Of a DNA stretch of 64,000 bases, positions 48,860 through 59,759 are shown piece by piece. The stretch covers positions 2,356,001 to 2,420,000 of the forward strand of contig NC_134830.1 of the NCBI RefSeq assembly GCF_004210375.1. The letters run 5' to 3'. The translations under genes were made by a program, and so were the position numbers. How positions within the stretch are numbered: the stretch's first letter is position 1; every line of letters begins with the position of its first letter. Source of the stretch: Tachypleus tridentatus. Taxonomy: Eukaryota > Arthropoda > Merostomata > Xiphosura > Limulidae. The notes beneath the pieces were generated by a model. That model ran no database searches and was not told the DNA's origin. It was given only the letters and a program-made list of their open reading frames with translations.

Positions 48860-49292
48860 TTTTTTAAGCACATTAGGTTTCATATACAAAGGTCCTTTAC
48901 TTTCGATACACCCAAGTTACACTTAACACGGATTCGGTTTCATTTATACAAATGTCCCTCACTTTGTGTACCTCGAAGTTACAATTTCGGTTTCATATAT
49001 ACAAAGGTTCCCGACTTTCGGTACATCCAAGTTACACTTAACATTGTTTCGGTTTCATATATACAAAGGTCCCCCACTTTCGGTACATCCAAGTTACACT
49101 TAACATGGTTTCGGTTTCATATATACAAAGGTCCCCCACTTTCGGTACATCCAAGTTACACTTAACATGGTTTCGGTTTCATATATACAAAGGTCCCCCA
49201 CTTTCGGTACATCCAAGTTACACTTAACATTGTTTCGGTTTCATATATACAAAGGTCCCCTACTTTTGGTACATCAAAGTTACATTTAACAG
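48860..49292. repeat. 62-bp tandem repeat, about 7 units
   Basis: Units of about 62 bp: tttcggtttcatatatacaa, aggtcccccactttcggtac, atccaagttacacttaacat. The first two units are diverged. A 110-codon + frame over it is a by-product. Confidence 0.93.
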
Positions 49293-49568
49293 GTATCCAG
49301 TTTCCGTGGACGTAGAGAGTTCAATGTTTTCCTTGGTATCTGTGGACTTCCCCAGTTACAGTTAACACCAGAAGGACACAGACTGTCCATATGTTTCACC
49401 ATCAGTAATCTGTGTTTACCTTCCTGTTATTAACATTATGTTCTTTCTTACTTGAGTGTGTTTGTTTCTCTTTAAAATAGTTCAATACTGTTAGTGATAC
49501 AAATGTTGCTGAGCTACCCTTATCACATTAGGAAAGAAAGAATACAAAATTTGGTATGACAGAGAAAC
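49293..49568. other. Spacer downstream of the NSUN-like gene
   Basis: Unique sequence beyond the likely polyadenylation signal of the - strand gene. No feature is supported. Confidence 0.4.
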
Positions 49569-49574
49569 TTTATT
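49569..49574 (-). terminator. Candidate polyadenylation signal of the NSUN-like gene
   Basis: AATAAA on the - strand (tttatt on +), about 325 bp past the stop codon at 49900-49902. It is the nearest canonical hexamer I noticed; shorter variants are possible. Confidence 0.4.
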
Positions 49575-49899
49575 GTTTCATATCTTCTCACAGAACTTTT
49601 CAATTTTATCTTTTAAAATAATTGTTATGTTTTCTGATAGTATCTGGACGTCTATAGACAGTCTACAAACTTTGTGGTTCTGTCAACGCAATGGAAATTA
49701 TCAAACTGCTATCTTGAAATGTTTGGTAATTTTACTGTTTTTTTTCTCCACTCACTTCAAAACTTGGAAGGCAGTTATAAGATCATTTTTCCAAATGTCA
49801 CTGGACCAATAATGAGCTCTTTACGTACTTTCAATATAATTTGAGTTACAACACTTTCCGTTAGTCTCCATATTAAAACAAACACTGAGAATTTTGTAT

Positions 49900-50403
49900 T
49901 TAGTTTTGATCAGATAATGTGACTTTATTCTTGCTGGAGGTGTTTGTTCCAACCCTATAAACGTCAGAGAGAACATTCCCTGCAGCCAGGAACATTCCTA
50001 CATCTATCTTAGTCAGAGGATACGGTTTCCTTACAGCCTTCAATCTCGGTGGCTTCTCCTGGAATGGATATAGAGAGGCTCTGCCCCTCCCTGGAATACT
50101 TGTGGGCGCGGCTCGCACCCTTCTCCCACGCACTGTTAGGTCAAAGAGTTTCAAGAATTCCATACCTCTGAGATGACCTTTGTGGTCCGTTCGAAATTTA
50201 TGGTTTCTCAGTAACCTAGGAACCATGGGTGAAGGTTCTCGGGACTTCTGTATTAACCGGTTAATTCTTGTATTGTGGTCACTAGCTAGGTTTTGGTTTC
50301 GTTTCTTGTCAACTGGCTGTAAATAATTGACTCCCATACTTGTAGGTAAATCTTCTGTTTCAACCGGTTTCTTAACATCTGTTAACTGTGTGATTATTTC
50401 TTT
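49900..50403 (-). CDS. Terminal exon of a - strand gene, proposed NSUN-like C-terminal tail
   Basis: An acceptor attaatgttttcag (50404 upward) opens a phase-0 exon of 167 codons plus TAA. It starts KEIITQLTDVKKPVETEDLP and continues with MGVNYLQPVDKKRNQNLASD, a basic Arg/Lys/Pro-rich middle (TVRGRRVRAAPTSIPGRGR) and KIDVGMFLAAGNVLSDVYRV. The composition is non-repetitive and protein-like, unlike the chance frames around it. I do not recognise a domain. The next plausible exon on this strand, 56995-57335, ends in phase 0 with donor AAG|gtaatt, so the two can be joined as ...CFIAVMIKK then KEIIT.... A basic, poorly conserved tail would suit an NSUN7-type protein. That linkage is inference. Confidence 0.6.
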   Translation of the reverse strand, partial: KEIITQLTDVKKPVETEDLPTSMGVNYLQPVDKKRNQNLASDHNTRINRLIQKSREPSPMVPRLLRNHKFRTDHKGHLRGMEFLKLFDLTVRGRRVRAAPTSIPGRGRASLYPFQEKPPRLKAVRKPYPLTKIDVGMFLAAGNVLSDVYRVGTNTSSKNKVTLSDQN

Positions 50404-50406
50404 CTG

Positions 50407-53400
50407 AAAACATTAATAAAACAGTTTGAACACAGACACCAAACTTGTAAATAAACCTCCTGGTATATTAACACCTGTTAACTGTGTGATTATTTCTTTC
50501 TGAAACCATTAATAAAACAGTTTGAACACAGACACCAAACTTGTAAATAAACCTCCTGGTATCTTAACAAGTGTTAACTGTGTGATTATTTCTTTTGAAA
50601 ACATTAATAAAACAGTTTGAACACAGACACCAAACTTGTAAATAAATCTCCTGGTATCTTAACACCTGTTAACTGTGTGATTATTTCTTTTGAAAACATT
50701 AATAAAACAGTTTGAAGACAGACACCAAACTTGTAAATAAACCTCCTGGTATCTTAACAAGTGTTAACTGTGTGATTATTTCTTTTGAAAACATTAATAA
50801 AACAGTTTGAAGACAGACACCAAACTTGTAAATAAACCTCCTGGTATCTTAACAAGTGTTAACTGTGTGATTATTTCTTTCTGAAACATTAATAAAACAG
50901 TTTGAAGACAGACACCAAACTTGTAAATAAACCTCCTGGTATCTTAACAAGTGTTAACTGTGTGATTATTTCTTGACATGTGTGAACTGTGTGATTATTT
51001 CTCAACAAGTGTTAACTGTGTGATTATTTCTTTCTGAAAACATTAATAAAACAGTTTGAAGACAGACACCAAACTTGTAAATAAACCTCCTGGTATCTTA
51101 ACAAGTGTTAACTGTGTGATTATTTCTTAACACCTGTTAACTGTGTGATTATTTCTTAACAAGTGTTAATTGTGTGATTATTTCTTAACAAGTGTTAACT
51201 GTGTGATTATTTCTTAACAAGTGTTAACTGTGTGATTATTTCTTAACAAGTGTTAACATTGTGTTATTATTTCTTAACAAGTGTTAACTGTGTGATTATT
51301 TCTTAACAAGTGTTAACTGTGTGATTATTTCTTAACACCTGTTAACTGTGTGATTATTTCTTAACAAGTGTTAACTGTGTGATTATTTCAACAAGTGTTA
51401 ACTGTGTGATTATTTCTTAACAAGTGGTAACTGTGTGATTATTTCATAACAAGTGTTAACTGTGTGATTATTTCTTAACAAGTGTTAACTGTGTGATTAT
51501 TTCTTAACAAGTGTTAACTGTGTGATTATTTCTGTTAACTGTGTGAACACCTGTTAACTGTGTGATTATTTCTTAACACCTGTTAACTGTGTGATTATTT
51601 CTTAACAAGTGTTAATTGTGATGATTATTTCTTAACACTTAACAAGTGTTAACTGTGTGATTATTTCTTAACAAGTGTTAACTGTGTGATTATTTCTTGT
51701 GAACAAGTGTTAACTGTGTGATTATTTCAACAAGTGTTAACTGTGTGATTATTTCAACAAGTGTTAACTGTTAACTGTGTGATTATTTCATAACAAGTGT
51801 TAACTGTGTGATTATTTCTTAACAAGTGTTAACTGTGTGATTATTTCTTAACAAGTGTTAACTGTGTGATTATTTCTTAACAAGTGTTAACTGTGTGATT
51901 ATTTTTGAACAAGTGGTAACAACACCAAACTTGTTAACTGTGTGATTATTTCTTAACACCTGTTAACTGTGTGATTATTTCTTAACAAGTGTTAACTGTG
52001 TGATTATTTCTTAACAAGTGTTAACTGTGTGATTATTTCTTAACAAGTGTTAACTGTGTGATTATTTCTTAACAAGTGTTAACTGTGTGATTATTTCTTA
52101 ACAAGTGTTAACTGTGTGATTATTTCTTAACAAGTGTTAACTGTGTGATTATTTCTTAACAAGTGTTAACTGTGTGATTATTTCTTTAACTGTGTGATTA
52201 TTTCTTAACAAGTGTTAACTGTGTGATTATTTCTTAACTTAACAAGTGTTAACTGTGTGATTATTTCTTAACAAGTGTTAACTGTGTGATTATTTCTTAA
52301 CAAGTGTTAACTGTGTGATTATTTCTTAACAAGTGTTAACTGTGTGATTATTTCTTAACAAGTGTTAACTGTGTGATTATTTCTTAACAAGTGTTAACTG
52401 TGTGATTATTTCTTAACAAGTGTTAACTGTGTGATTATTTCTTAACAAGTGTTAACTGTGTGATTATTTCTTAACAAGTGTTAACTGTGTGATTATTTCT
52501 AACAAGTGTTAACAAGTGTTAACTGTGTGATTATTTCTTAACAAGTGTTAACTGTGTGATTATTTCTGTTAACATTAGTGTTAACTGTGTGATTATTTCT
52601 TAACAAGTGTTAACTGTGTGATTATTTCTTAACAAGTGTTAACTGTGTGATTATTTCTTAACAAGTGTTAACTGTGTGATGTTAACTGTGTGATTATTTC
52701 TAACAAGTGTTAACTGTGTGATTATTTCTTAACAAGTGTTAACTGTGTTATTTCTTAACAAGAACTTATTATTTCATAACAAGTGTTAACTGTGTGATTA
52801 TTTCTTAACAAGTGTTAACTGTGTGATTATTTCTTAACAAGTGTTAACTGTGTGATTATTTCTTAACAAGTGTTAACTGTGTGATTATTTCATAACAAGT
52901 GTTAACTGTGTGATTATTTCTTAACAAGTGTTAACTGTGTGATTATTTCTTAACAAGTGTTAACTGTGTGATTATTTCTTAACAAGTGTTAACTGTGTGA
53001 TTATTTCTTAACAAGTGTTAACTGTGTGATTATTTCTTAACAAGTGTTAACTGTGTGATTATTTCTTAACAAGTGTTAACTGTGTGATTATTTCTTAACA
53101 AGTGTTAACTGTGTGATTATTTCTTAACAAGTGTTAACTGTGTGATTATTTCTTAACAAGTGTTAACTGTGTGATTATTTCATAACAAGTGTTAACTGTG
53201 TGATTATTTCTTAACAAGTGTTAACTGTGTGATTATTTCTAAACAACTGTGTTAACTGTGTGATTATTTCTTAACACCTGTTAACTGTGTTTATTTCTTA
53301 ACAAGTGTTAACTGTGATTATTTCTTAACAAGTGTTAACTGTGTGATTATTTCTTAACAAGTGTTAACTGTGTGATTATTTCTTAACAAGTGTTAACTGT

Positions 53401-54630
53401 GTGATTATTTCTAACAAGTGTTAACTGTGTGATTATTTCTTAACAAGTGTTAACTGTGTGATTATTTCTTAACAAGTGTTAACTGTGTGATTATTTCTTA
53501 ACAAGTGTTAACTGTGTGATTATTTCTTAACAAGTGTTAACTGTGTGATTATTTCTTAACAAGTGTTAACAAGTGTTAACTGTGTGATTATTTCTTAACA
53601 AGTGTTAACTGTGTGATTATTTCTTAACAAGTGTTAACTGTGTGATTATTTCTTAACAAGTGTTAACTGTGTGATTATTTCTTAACAAGTGTTAACTGTG
53701 TGATTATTTCTTAACAAGTGTTAACTGTGTGATTATTTCTTAACAAACTGTGTTATTTCTTACAAGTGTTAACTGTGTGATTATTTCTTAACAAGTGTTA
53801 ACTGTGTGATTATTTCTTAACAAGTGGTAACTGTGTGATTATTTCTTAACACCTGTTAACTGTGTGATTATTTCTTAACAAGTGTTAATTGTGTGATTAT
53901 TTCTTAACAAGTGTTAACTGTGTGATTATTTCTTAACAAGTGTTAACTGTGTGATTATTTCTTAACAAGTGTTAATTGTGTTATTATTTCTTAACAAGTG
54001 TTAACTGTGTGATTATTTCTTAACAAGTGTTAACTGTGTGATTATTTCATAACAAGTGTTAACTGTGTGATTATTTCTTAACAAGTGTTAACTGTGTGAT
54101 TATTTCATAACAAGTGTTAACTGTGTGATTATTTCTTAACACCTGTTAACTGTGTGATTATTTCTTAACAAGTGTTAACTGTGTGATTATTTCTTAACAC
54201 CTGTTAACTGTGTGATTATTTCTTAACAAGTGTTAATTGTGTGATTATTTCTTAACAAGTGTTAACTGTGTGATTATTTCTTAACAAGTGTTAATTGTGT
54301 GATTATTTCTTAACAAGTGTTAACTGTGTGATTATTTCATAACAAGTGTTAACTGTGTGATTATTTCTAACAAGTGTTAACTGTGTGATTATTTCATAAC
54401 AAGTGTTAACTGTGTGATTATTTCTTAACAAGTGTTAACTGTGTGATTATTTCTTAACAAGTGTTAACTGTGTGATTATTTCATAACAAGTGTTAACTGT
54501 GTGATTATTTCTTAACAAGTGTTAACTGTGTGATTATTTCTTAACAAGTGTTAACTGTGTGATTATTTCTTAACAAGTGTTAACTGTGTGATTATTTCAT
54601 AACAAGTGTTAACTGTGTGATTATTTCTTT
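50407..54630. repeat. 29/95-bp array grown from a splice acceptor
   Basis: The part nearest the gene (50407-51100) holds seven units of about 95 bp. Each has, on the - strand, ttttattaatgttttca(g) followed by aaagaaataatcacacagtt, the exact acceptor and first codons of the exon at 49900-50403. From about 51110 to 54630 only the exon-start part remains, as some 120 units of 29 bp: ttaacaagtgttaactgtgt then gattatttc. Variants are cacctgtt and tcataac. Many small indels occur. Intact acceptor-like ctg (CAG on -) is kept at 50500, 50881 and 51034 and lost in other units. Confidence 0.93.
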
Positions 54631-54744
54631 TGAAAATATGAAAAACTTCAAACTTTACTTCAGAACTCATTTTTTAATTACCAGCAATGACGTCACTATA
54701 AATACTGGACTTCTTTGTAAAAAAATGAAACTAATTTCCACTTT
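54631..54744. other. Spacer between two intronic arrays
   Basis: Short unique sequence with a tgacgtca palindrome near 54688. No exon is evident. Confidence 0.4.
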
Positions 54745-56072
54745 TGAAATACGGACTTTGACAACATTACTAACAAAGAGAAACTAACACAAATACGGAC
54801 TTTGACAACATTACTAACAAAGAAAAACTAACACAAATACGGACTTTGACAACATTACTAACAAAGAAAAACTAACACAAATACGGACTTTGACAACATT
54901 ACTAACAAAGAAAAACTAACACAAATACGGACTTTGACAACATTAGTAACAAAGAGAAACTAACACAAATACGGACTTTGACAACATTAATAACAAAGAA
55001 AAACTAACACAAATACGGACTTTGACAACATTACTAACAAAGAGAAACTAACACAAATACGGACTTTGACAACATTACTAACAAAGAAAAACTAACACAA
55101 ATACGGACTTTGACAACGTTACTAACAAAGAGAAACTAACACAAATTCGCACTTTGGCAACGTTACTAACAAAGAGAAACTAACACAAATACGGACTTTG
55201 ACAACATTACTAACAAAGAGAAACTAACACAAATACGGACTTTCACAACATTACTAACAAAGAAAAACTAACACAAATACGGACTTTGACAACATTAGTA
55301 ACAAAGAGAAACTAACACAAATACGGACTTTGACAACATTAGTAACAAAGAGAAACTAACACAAATACGGACTTTGACAACATTACTAACAAAGAGAAAC
55401 TAACACAAATACGGACTTTGACAACATTAATAACAAAGAAACACTAACACAAATACGGACTTTGACAACATTACTAACAAAGAGAAACTAACACAAATAC
55501 GTACTTTGACAACATTACTAACAAAGAGAAACTAACACAAATACGGACTTTGACAACATTACTAACAAAGAAAAACTAACACAAATACGGACTTTGACAA
55601 CATTAGTAACAAAGAGAAACTAACACAAATAGGGACTTTCACAACATTACTAACAAAGAGAAACTAACACAAATACGGACTTTGACAACATTATTAACAA
55701 AGAGAAACTAACACAAATACGGACTTTGACAACATTACTAACAAAGAGAAACTAACACAAATATGGACTTTGACAACATTATTAACAAAGAGAAACTAAC
55801 ACAAATACGGACTTTGACAACATTACTAACAAAGAAAAACTAACACAAATACGGACTTTGACAACGTTACTAACAAAGAGAAACTAACACAAATTCGCAC
55901 TTTGGCAACGTTACTAACAAAGAGAAACTAACACAAATACGGACTTTGACAACATTACTAACAAAGAGAAACTAACACAAATACGGACTTTCACAACATT
56001 ACTAACAAAGAAAAAATAACACAAATACGGACTTTGACAACATTATTAACAAAGAGAAACTAACAGACAAAA
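54745..56072. repeat. 44-bp minisatellite
   Basis: About 30 units of 44 bp: acaaatacggactttgacaa, cattactaacaaagagaaac, taac. Recurrent variants include attcgcactttggcaacg (55145 and 55893, 17 units apart) and actttcacaac, which suggests block duplication. It lies within the proposed intron of the - strand gene. Confidence 0.95.
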
Positions 56073-56266
56073 TGTCTAACAAATATTGGTAAGTAAGTAA
56101 AACTTCAGAGTTATTAGTTTCATGTGCTCTTACCATACAAACATAACACGAGGATTTAGTTTGAAACGTGATTGAGGAATTATAAACATAAATGAGGATA
56201 TTCAATACTATTTATTGAAGCAAACTTACTTTATAAATACGCAGTAATTATTTCTCAGAGAAAGGT

Positions 56267-56540
56267 GGCCTGGCATGGCCAAGCGCGTAAGGCGTGTGAC
56301 TCGTAATCTGATGGTCGCGGGTTCGCGCCCGCGTTGCGCTAAACATGCTCGCCCTCCCAGCCGTAGGGGTGTATAATGTGACGGTCAATCCCACTATTCG
56401 TTGGTAAAAGAGTAGCCCAAGAGTTGGCGGTGGGTGGTGATGACTAGCTGCCTTCCCTCTAGTCTTACACTGCTAAATTAGGGACGGCTAGCGCAGATAG
56501 CCCTCGAGTAGCTTTGTGCAAAATTCCAAAACAAACAAAC
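56267..56540 (+). mobile_element. Full-length young SINE with target-site duplication
   Basis: A tRNA-like head (ggcctggcatggccaagcgc, gtaaggcgtgtgactcg, B box gcgggttcgcgcccgc) leads into aacatgctcgccctcccagc, the conserved core (cccaagagttggcggtgggt, ctagtcttacactgctaaat) and a tail ctcgagtagctttgtgcaaa ending in caaacaaac. Perfect 11-bp direct repeats cagagaaaggt flank it at 56256-56266 and 56540-56550. This sets both ends and implies recent L1-type-mediated insertion. It sits in the proposed NSUN-like intron. Confidence 0.93.
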
Positions 56541-56550
56541 AGAGAAAGGT

Positions 56551-56994
56551 TACAAAAAGAAAGAAAGACAGTCACCGGTTACACGTTGGTTTTGTTAAAT
56601 TCTGAGAAAAAAAAAAAGCCTTACTCTAAAAACGTTATTGTTGAGTGTAGATCACCAGTAACCACCAGACATAATGAATTTAGGAAACAGATGAATGATT
56701 CTCAATGTGAAAATTTGTCGAAAGTTACTTATAACTTTATTAGTAAGATAATTTGTACCATAGGTCCGTAACCAAACTTAAAAGAGCAGAAACGGTTTGT
56801 TCTCCCCCTACTTTGTTTAATAAACAATTTTCCTACCCAGTTAGTTCCTGAGTTTCTCTTTTATATCCCTCACTTTTAACAAAGGAGCACTTGGTTCGAA
56901 CATTAACCGAACTGTTAAAATCCGCATTTAATCAGGACATTAAAAATAATGAAACGTCACGTGAGTTAGAAGAACACACAGACATCAAAATTAC
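56551..56994. other. Intron sequence of the - strand gene, no feature seen
   Basis: Unique sequence between the SINE and the exon at 56995. + frames of 85-99 codons here are chance or antisense to the exon. Confidence 0.45.
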
Positions 56995-57335
56995 CTTTTT
57001 GATCATCACAGCGATAAAACAACCGTTAGAACTTCCAGTCGGGAGAATTCTGATAAATGGTTCTTTAATCTCGTCTTCCTTAGTAACTTTCGAGCTATCA
57101 TGGCCGTCAATGTGGACACATGGACGAACGATCTCAAAACTGACCCCGCCAGATGTATCGGACACTGAGCGACTGACAGAACAAACGTGATCACTGTCGT
57201 CTATTCCCGTGTTCTCACTACTGCGACAATTCTCGATAAAGGAATTCGCTGAGCACATGGCTCTATGGACCACGTCTTGGTTTTCTTCATCATGCAAAGA
57301 ATACGTAACGTACACAACAGTCCTCACTCTAGGAA
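56995..57335 (-). CDS. Internal exon, NSUN-family RNA methyltransferase C-terminal domain-like
   Basis: Acceptor tgattgtatttgttag (57336 upward) and donor AAAAAG|gtaatt bound a 341-nt exon encoding 113 full codons, ending in phase 0. It begins PRVRTVVYVTYSLHDEENQD and ends FIRILPTGSSNGCFIAVMIK. This pairing resembles the end of NSUN/RsmB-type cytosine-5 RNA methyltransferases: the motif around the catalytic cysteine (V-Y-C/S-T-C-S-x-x-x-E-E-N-E-x-V-V) followed about 75 residues on by R-x-x-P...G-F-F-x-A-x-L. Here the catalytic TCS position reads T-Y-S, so methyl transfer by the usual mechanism is doubtful unless the residue lies elsewhere. NSUN7-like is my best guess. The N-terminal exons would lie beyond the window or inside unrecognised sequence. 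Confidence 0.58.
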
Positions 57336-57381
57336 CTAACAAATACAATCAGTTAAAATGAAACGAGTTAAAATAGAGTCA

Positions 57382-58925
57382 TGTGAAAAAGTTAGGACAC
57401 CTTATGAAAGCCTATGTATTTTTGTAACATTTATGGATATATAGATATTTAATCTCAATTTTAACAATACTGAGAGAATATAGGAATATAACTAAACAAT
57501 TAAAACTGAAGACTTTTCAAGATCTTCTGTAAATGTAATTCTACAAAAATGCATATTCTAACTGAGGAAAAAGTTAGAACACTCCCACATTTATTCCCAC
57601 TTAAATTGGCTCAACACACACACGTGTATCACACCAAGTGCACATGATTAGAAGATCGTTACTCAGCATTTTGAATGAGGCTTGCCCTATTTAAACCTCA
57701 GACATTTAGTTTGGTGTTCTCCGGACTGTTGGAGTCAGAGTGAGCACCATGGTGAGAACAAAAGAGCTGTCTGAGGCCTTCAGAAAGAAAATTGTAGCAG
57801 CTTATGAGTCTGGTAAGGGATTTAAAAACATTTTGAAATCAGCCATTCCACTGTCCGGAAAATAGTCAACAAGTGGAGGGTTTTCAAAACAACTGCCAAC
57901 AGGTTTGGTCGTCCAGGCAAGTTCACTCCGAGAACAGACCGCAAGATGCTAAAAGAGGTCTCCAAACACCCTAACATGTCATCACAGGACCTACAGCAGG
58001 CTCTAGCTACTGTTGATGTGAAAGTGCATACCTCTACAATCAGAAAGAGACTGCACAAGTTTAACTTGCACGGGAAGGTGTGCTAGGAGGAAACATTTGC
58101 TCTCTAAGAAAAACATGAAGGCCAAACTGAAGTTTGAGAGAATGTAGACAAAGACCAGGACTTCTGGAATAATGTTCTTTGGAAAGATGAGTCCAAAATT
58201 GAATTATTTGGACACCAGAACAGAGGACATGTCTGGCGTAAACCAAATACAGCATTCCAGGAAAAGAACCTCATACCAACTGTAAAGCATGGAGGTGGAA
58301 GTGTCATGGTTTGGGGCTGCTTTACTGCAGCAAGACCTGGACAGCTCACAATCATAGAATCCACCATGAATTTTACTGTGTATCACAGGATGCTTGAGGA
58401 ACATGTGAGACTATCTGTAAGAAAATTAAAGCTGAAGCAGAACTGGACCCTGCAACACGACAAAGACCCAAAACATACCAGTAAATCCAAAAAGGACTGG
58501 TTGAAAACTAAGAAATGGAGAGTCCTAAAATGGCTGAGTCAAAGCCCAGATCTTAATCCCATTGAGAGAGATGCTGTGGGTGACTTGAAACGGGCTGTAC
58601 ATGCAAGAAATCCCTGAAACATCTCACAGCTGAAAGAATTCTGCATTGAAAAGAAGGAAAAACTTTCTTCCGACTGATGACAGAGACTGGTAGATGGCTA
58701 CAAGAAGCATCTCACTGCAGTTATTTCAGCCAAAGGGGGTAACACTAGCTATTAGGGGGTAGGGTGTCCTAACTTTTTCCTCAGTTAGAATATGCATTTT
58801 TGTAGAATTACATTTACAGAAGATCTTGAAAAGTCTTTTCTTCAGTTTTAATTAAGTTATATTCTTATAATATCCCAGTATTGTTAAAATTGAGATTAAA
58901 CATCTATATATTTAATATCACTAAA
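57382..58925 (+). mobile_element. Tc1-like transposon with long inverted repeats
   Basis: The left end (catgtgaaaaagttaggaca onward, to about 57590) contains cttttcaagatcttctgtaa, tgcatattctaactgaggaa and aaagttag. The same blocks return inverted at 58766-58910, giving terminal repeats of at least 150 bp of the long IR/DR type. The right outermost 60 bp (the complement of gttaggacaccttatg) is missing or unrecognisable, so that end is damaged and no TA duplication can be assigned. The transposase remnant lies between. Confidence 0.9.
57749..58755 (+). pseudogene. Tc1-like transposase, frameshifted
   Basis: ATG at 57749 starts MVRTKELSEAFRKKIVAAYE, the N-terminal helix-turn-helix. A frameshift near 57825 leads to STVRKIVNKWRVFKTT and RFGRPGKFTPRTDRKMLKEV (GRPR-like linker). 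Stops follow near 58085, 58107 and 58144. The catalytic core is DFWNNVLWKDESKIELFG (first Asp), GGGSVMVWGCFTAARPGQL, LQHDKDPKHTS (second Asp) and SQSPDLNPIE (Glu), the DD34E arrangement of Tc1. After a stop at 58616, QLKEFCIEKKEKLSS and YKKHLTAVISAKGG lead to the TAG at 58753. It is inactive but only moderately decayed. Confidence 0.9.
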
Positions 58926-58969
58926 CATATACATACCATACTTATAACTTATCGATATATTTTTACCTC

Positions 58970-59100
58970 AAACATACTTGCCCTTTCAATCGTGGGGGCG
59001 TTATAAAGTGAGTAAAGATCAGACCCAATTTATATTGACAAATGGTAACACAAGAGTTGGCGGTGAGTGACATTGAATAGCTGCATCTCCATTAGTCTAT
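58970..59100 (+). mobile_element. SINE fragment of the 56267 family
   Basis: caaacatacttgccctttca, gtgggggcgttataaagtga, acacaagagttggcggtgag and agctgcatctccattagtct follow the order of the full-length copy at 56267. The head and tail are missing and it is diverged. Confidence 0.75.
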
Positions 59101-59114
59101 AACTTATAAATCAT

Positions 59115-59740
59115 GTAAAAACGCCTGGTATGGGTTGAGAACATTTTTATCTAGAATGGCGAACAACGTTTCGACCTTCTTGGGTCATCGTTAGGTTCAC
59201 AAAGAAAGAAAGAAGTAACTGACCGAAAGCTGACCACATGTTTGAAGGGGGTTGCGTAGTTCAGTGTAGGAATGTAGAGGGCCTGCTTAGATGTTTGATT
59301 ATATTTATTAATATAGGTATAAAGGTGTTCTTTTGTATTGGTTTATTTTGGGCTCGAATTGTTGTATAAGTAAGGCTTCTTTAATTTATCGTTTGTTTAT
59401 GTTTGTTTCTTTATTTAGTATTTGAATGTTTTCTATGGTTATGTTTTGTTTATTTGATTTTCAGTGTTCGAAAACGTGTAAAGGTGACTTTTTATGTTCT
59501 TTGAATCTGGTTTCCATTTTTCTACTTGTTTCTCTAATAACAAAATCGTGGCAGTTATCAGATTGTATTTTATAAATAATGTTGGTGTGGTGTTTGTCAG
59601 TGTAGTTTCTACATAGTATAGACCTCAGTTTTGCGTCTGGTTTTTGAATAAATTTGGTATTAAGTGGAATGTCATATATTGTTACCAGTTTTTGCCAAAT
59701 AGTGGTTATTTTTCTTCTGATTCAACTTCCTTCTGTTTAC
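59115..59740 (-). mobile_element. Penelope-like element 3' fragment
   Basis: On the - strand: PLNTKFIQKPDAKLRS, then NYTDKHHTNIIYKIQSDNCH, DFVIRETSRKMETRFKEHKK, SPLHVFEH-stop-KSNKQN and EALLIQQFEPKINQYKRT. This is the GIY-YIG-type endonuclease end with stops. It is followed by the terminal repeat containing gatgacccaagaaggtcgaa then acgttgttcgc (59165-59200). It represents a second, separately inserted copy, inverted relative to 26846-32868. Confidence 0.82.
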
Positions 59741-59759
59741 GAACATAATGACCGTTAGG

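Noticed and set aside
49573-49812. A 79-codon + frame
   Set aside because: Lies in the 3' flank of the - strand gene, is Phe/Leu-rich from AT-rich DNA and has no supporting context.
56891-57190. A 99-codon + frame opposite the NSUN-like exon
   Set aside because: Antisense shadow; the - strand reading has proper acceptor and donor sites and family resemblance.
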